From: CAWJAP01 sp963834365
Lineage (GTDB): Bacteria; Acidobacteriota; Vicinamibacteria; Vicinamibacterales; Vicinamibacteraceae
DNA: 64,000 nucleotides
Reading direction: 5' to 3'
NCBI GenBank assembly: GCA_963834365.1
Contig: CAWIBS010000034.1
Span: 1 to 64,000 of the forward strand
The position numbers and the translations under genes were made by a program. This document shows positions 62,331 to 64,000 of this stretch, piece after piece. Each line of letters opens with the position of its first letter. The stretch's first letter is position 1. Under the pieces are notes generated by a model that worked only from the letters and a program-made list of their open reading frames with translations, was not told the DNA's origin and ran no database searches.

Positions 62331-64000
62331 ATGAATCATCCTTCTGTTCTGTCTCGCGCGTTCTTCCGACGCGCCATCGCCGCGCTCGCCGCCGGCGGCT
62401 TCCTGCTCGCGGCGCTGGACCCGGTGCGCACCGCCGGGATGAAGTTCTTCTCCGACGACCCGATCGCGCGCGCGCCGGAATCGGCTGACGCCTCGGCGGC
62501 GCAGCCGTGGGACATCGACCTGTTCTATGACCTGTCCTACAACACGTTCGTGACGGCCGAGCGCACGCCCACCGGCAGCCGCGCGCAGAACCTGAACACG
62601 ATCGACGAGGTGCCCGATTCGAGCTGGTTCACCAATCGCATCGGCGCGCGCCCGCTGACGGCCGAAGAGGTCACGCGCGGTCCGGTGGCCGGGCCGGCGC
62701 CGGATCCGTCGCGCTGGACGCTGACGCGGGAGAAGAGCGCCGGAGACGCGCCCGGATTCACCGCCAAGGACGCCGGCGGTCACACCTGGTTCGTCTCCTT
62801 CGACGCGCCGCGCAATCCCGAGGGGGCGACCGGCGCGGTCGTCGTGGCCACGAAGATCTTCTGGGCGCTCGGGTACAACCAGGTCGAATACTTCGTGACC
62901 GACCTGCGGCCCGACGCGATCGAGATCGCCGAGGGTGCGACCAAGCGCCGGCCGTCGGGCAAGCGCAGTCCGTTGACCCAGGACGACGTGGACGAGATTC
63001 TCGAGCGGGCGCACCGGAGGGCCGACGGGTCGTACCGCACGGCGGCGGGGCGCATGCTGCCCGGCAAGGTCCTTGGCGGGTTCCGCTACCACGGCACGAG
63101 ACCCGACGACCCGAACGACATCGTCCCGCACGAGAACCGGCGCGAGCTGCGAGCCCTGCGCGTCTTCGGGGCGTGGACCAATCTCACGGACATGAAGGCG
63201 GGCAACACCCTCGACACGGTCGTCACCGAAGGGACGCGCGGCATCGTCAAGCACTACCTCCAGGACGTGGGCTCGACCTTCGGCGTCGGCGCCAACGGCC
63301 CCCACGACTGGAACGAGGGGTGGGAGTACATCTACGACAAGGGGCCCTCACGGCGCCGGTTGTTCACCTTCGGGATCGGCCTCAGCCCCTGGCAGGTCGC
63401 CGACTACCAGAACTACCCGGCTGTCGGGCGGTTCGAGGGCGAATACTTCGACCCCGAGGCCTGGAAGCCCCGCGTGCCGACTGCCGCCTACATCGAGATG
63501 CGCGACGACGACGCCTTCTGGGCGGCGCGGCGGGTCATGGCTTTTTCGGACGACCTGATTCGAGCTATCGTGAAGACCGGTCAATACACCGACCCGCAGG
63601 CGGCACAGCACCTGGCTGACGTGCTCATCAAGCGGCGGGACAGGATCGGCCACGTGTATCTCACGAAGATCAACCCGATCGTCGATCCCCGGCTCGAGGC
63701 GGGCACGTTGTCGTTCGGCAACGCCGCCGTCGAGCACCGCCTTGCGGAGGCACCAACGACCTACACGGCCGTCTGGTCCCGGTTCGACAATGCCACCGGC
63801 GCCACGACGCCGATCGCGGACACGACGAGCCGGGAGCCGCGAATGCCGGCGCCGGGGGAACTGCCCACCGCCCCCGGGTCCTTCGTCAAGGTGGCATTGA
63901 GCGCGCAGAGCACGAACCACCCGTCCTGGGCGAAGCCCATCGACGTCTATTTCAAGCGGCTCGACACCGGCTGGAAGCTCGTCGGCCTCGAGCGCATGTC
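62331..64000 (+). CDS. Large exported protein of unknown function, cut by the window edge
   Basis: The frame runs open from ATG 62,331 to the last base: 556 codons seen, C-terminus missing. A signal or anchor helix lies at residues 11-29 (RRAIAALAAGGFLLAALDP). Further parts are IDEVPDSSWFTNRIGARPLT, RALRVFGAWTNLTDMKAGNT, VKHYLQDVGSTFGVGANGPH and YQNYPAVGRFEGEYFDPEAW. Parts recall phospholipid or lipoprotein-like proteins with kinase-like pockets, but I cannot name a family. It starts 11 bp after the barrel gene, so the two are probably cotranscribed and act together in the envelope. Confidence 0.75.
   Translation, partial: MNHPSVLSRAFFRRAIAALAAGGFLLAALDPVRTAGMKFFSDDPIARAPESADASAAQPWDIDLFYDLSYNTFVTAERTPTGSRAQNLNTIDEVPDSSWFTNRIGARPLTAEEVTRGPVAGPAPDPSRWTLTREKSAGDAPGFTAKDAGGHTWFVSFDAPRNPEGATGAVVVATKIFWALGYNQVEYFVTDLRPDAIEIAEGATKRRPSGKRSPLTQDDVDEILERAHRRADGSYRTAAGRMLPGKVLGGFRYHGTRPDDPNDIVPHENRRELRALRVFGAWTNLTDMKAGNTLDTVVTEGTRGIVKHYLQDVGSTFGVGANGPHDWNEGWEYIYDKGPSRRRLFTFGIGLSPWQVADYQNYPAVGRFEGEYFDPEAWKPRVPTAAYIEMRDDDAFWAARRVMAFSDDLIRAIVKTGQYTDPQAAQHLADVLIKRRDRIGHVYLTKINPIVDPRLEAGTLSFGNAAVEHRLAEAPTTYTAVWSRFDNATGATTPIADTTSREPRMPAPGELPTAPGSFVKVALSAQSTNHPSWAKPIDVYFKRLDTGWKLVGLERM

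Overview
The window is high-GC bacterial DNA from about position 4,400 to the right end. Its gene families suggest an Acidobacteriota of the Vicinamibacteria type; this is inferred from content, as there is no rRNA or other marker. The pointers are a BlaI/M56 pair whose peptidase carries a carboxypeptidase-like and a TonB domain, an ABC permease of the ADOP type with its PadR repressor, a very long Oar-like TonB receptor, a HEAT/cytochrome protein of the PVC type, several PQQ or beta-propeller enzymes, and Tat-exported enzymes. No tRNA, rRNA or CRISPR array was seen.

Left end (1-4,404). This part has lower GC (about 55% in the line I counted) and consists almost entirely of gene wreckage: the end of an SDR, an Ada/AlkA protein with its middle missing, a frameshifted Ogt, a lipoprotein alpha/beta hydrolase spread over several frames, a nuclease start and a stop-interrupted EEP-family lipoprotein. 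At about 4,404 it cuts off the TonB domain of the M56 protein. It is either an insertion of decayed foreign DNA or a chimeric assembly join.

4.4-30 kb. Regulators (BlaI/M56, a membrane Ser/Thr kinase, a GAF histidine kinase with a LuxR response regulator), asparagine synthase, a TPR protein with a DNA-binding-like N-terminus, the HEAT/cytochrome protein, an ankyrin protein, a secreted metzincin, phenylalanine hydroxylase, QueA plus an SDR, a Tat amine oxidase, LtrA, a Nif3-like protein, an AlkD-like glycosylase and a PIG-L deacetylase. The gaps are full of 7-9 bp tandem phrases and palindromic REP-like elements, and one 156 bp MITE-like element sits on the ltrA stop codon.

30-44 kb. A possible integron-type cassette, then an ADOP/PadR/methyltransferase block lying between two arrays of a CCACGGA-containing repeat, a sugar dehydrogenase, a PHP-domain protein, a PQQ dehydrogenase, VOC and RluA proteins, small proteins, a Gfo/Idh/MocA oxidoreductase and a membrane dipeptidase.

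44.9-64 kb. Two TonB-dependent receptors flank the most distinctive part, 47.2-53.2 kb: a sortase, a sigma-54 activator without a receiver domain, a stand-alone receiver, a PAS histidine kinase, an exported YqgE/AlgH protein, an exported helical protein and a small pyrophosphatase. Three transcription starts here share a 12 bp palindrome (GGACCAAGGTCC) directly upstream of a -35/-10 promoter, which suggests one envelope regulon. The right end has an MFS transporter, a YihY protein, two outer-membrane beta-barrel proteins and a large exported protein cut by the window edge.

Many otherwise well-preserved genes carry single-base frameshifts, several of them in short homopolymers. Long-read assembly error is a serious alternative to real gene decay.
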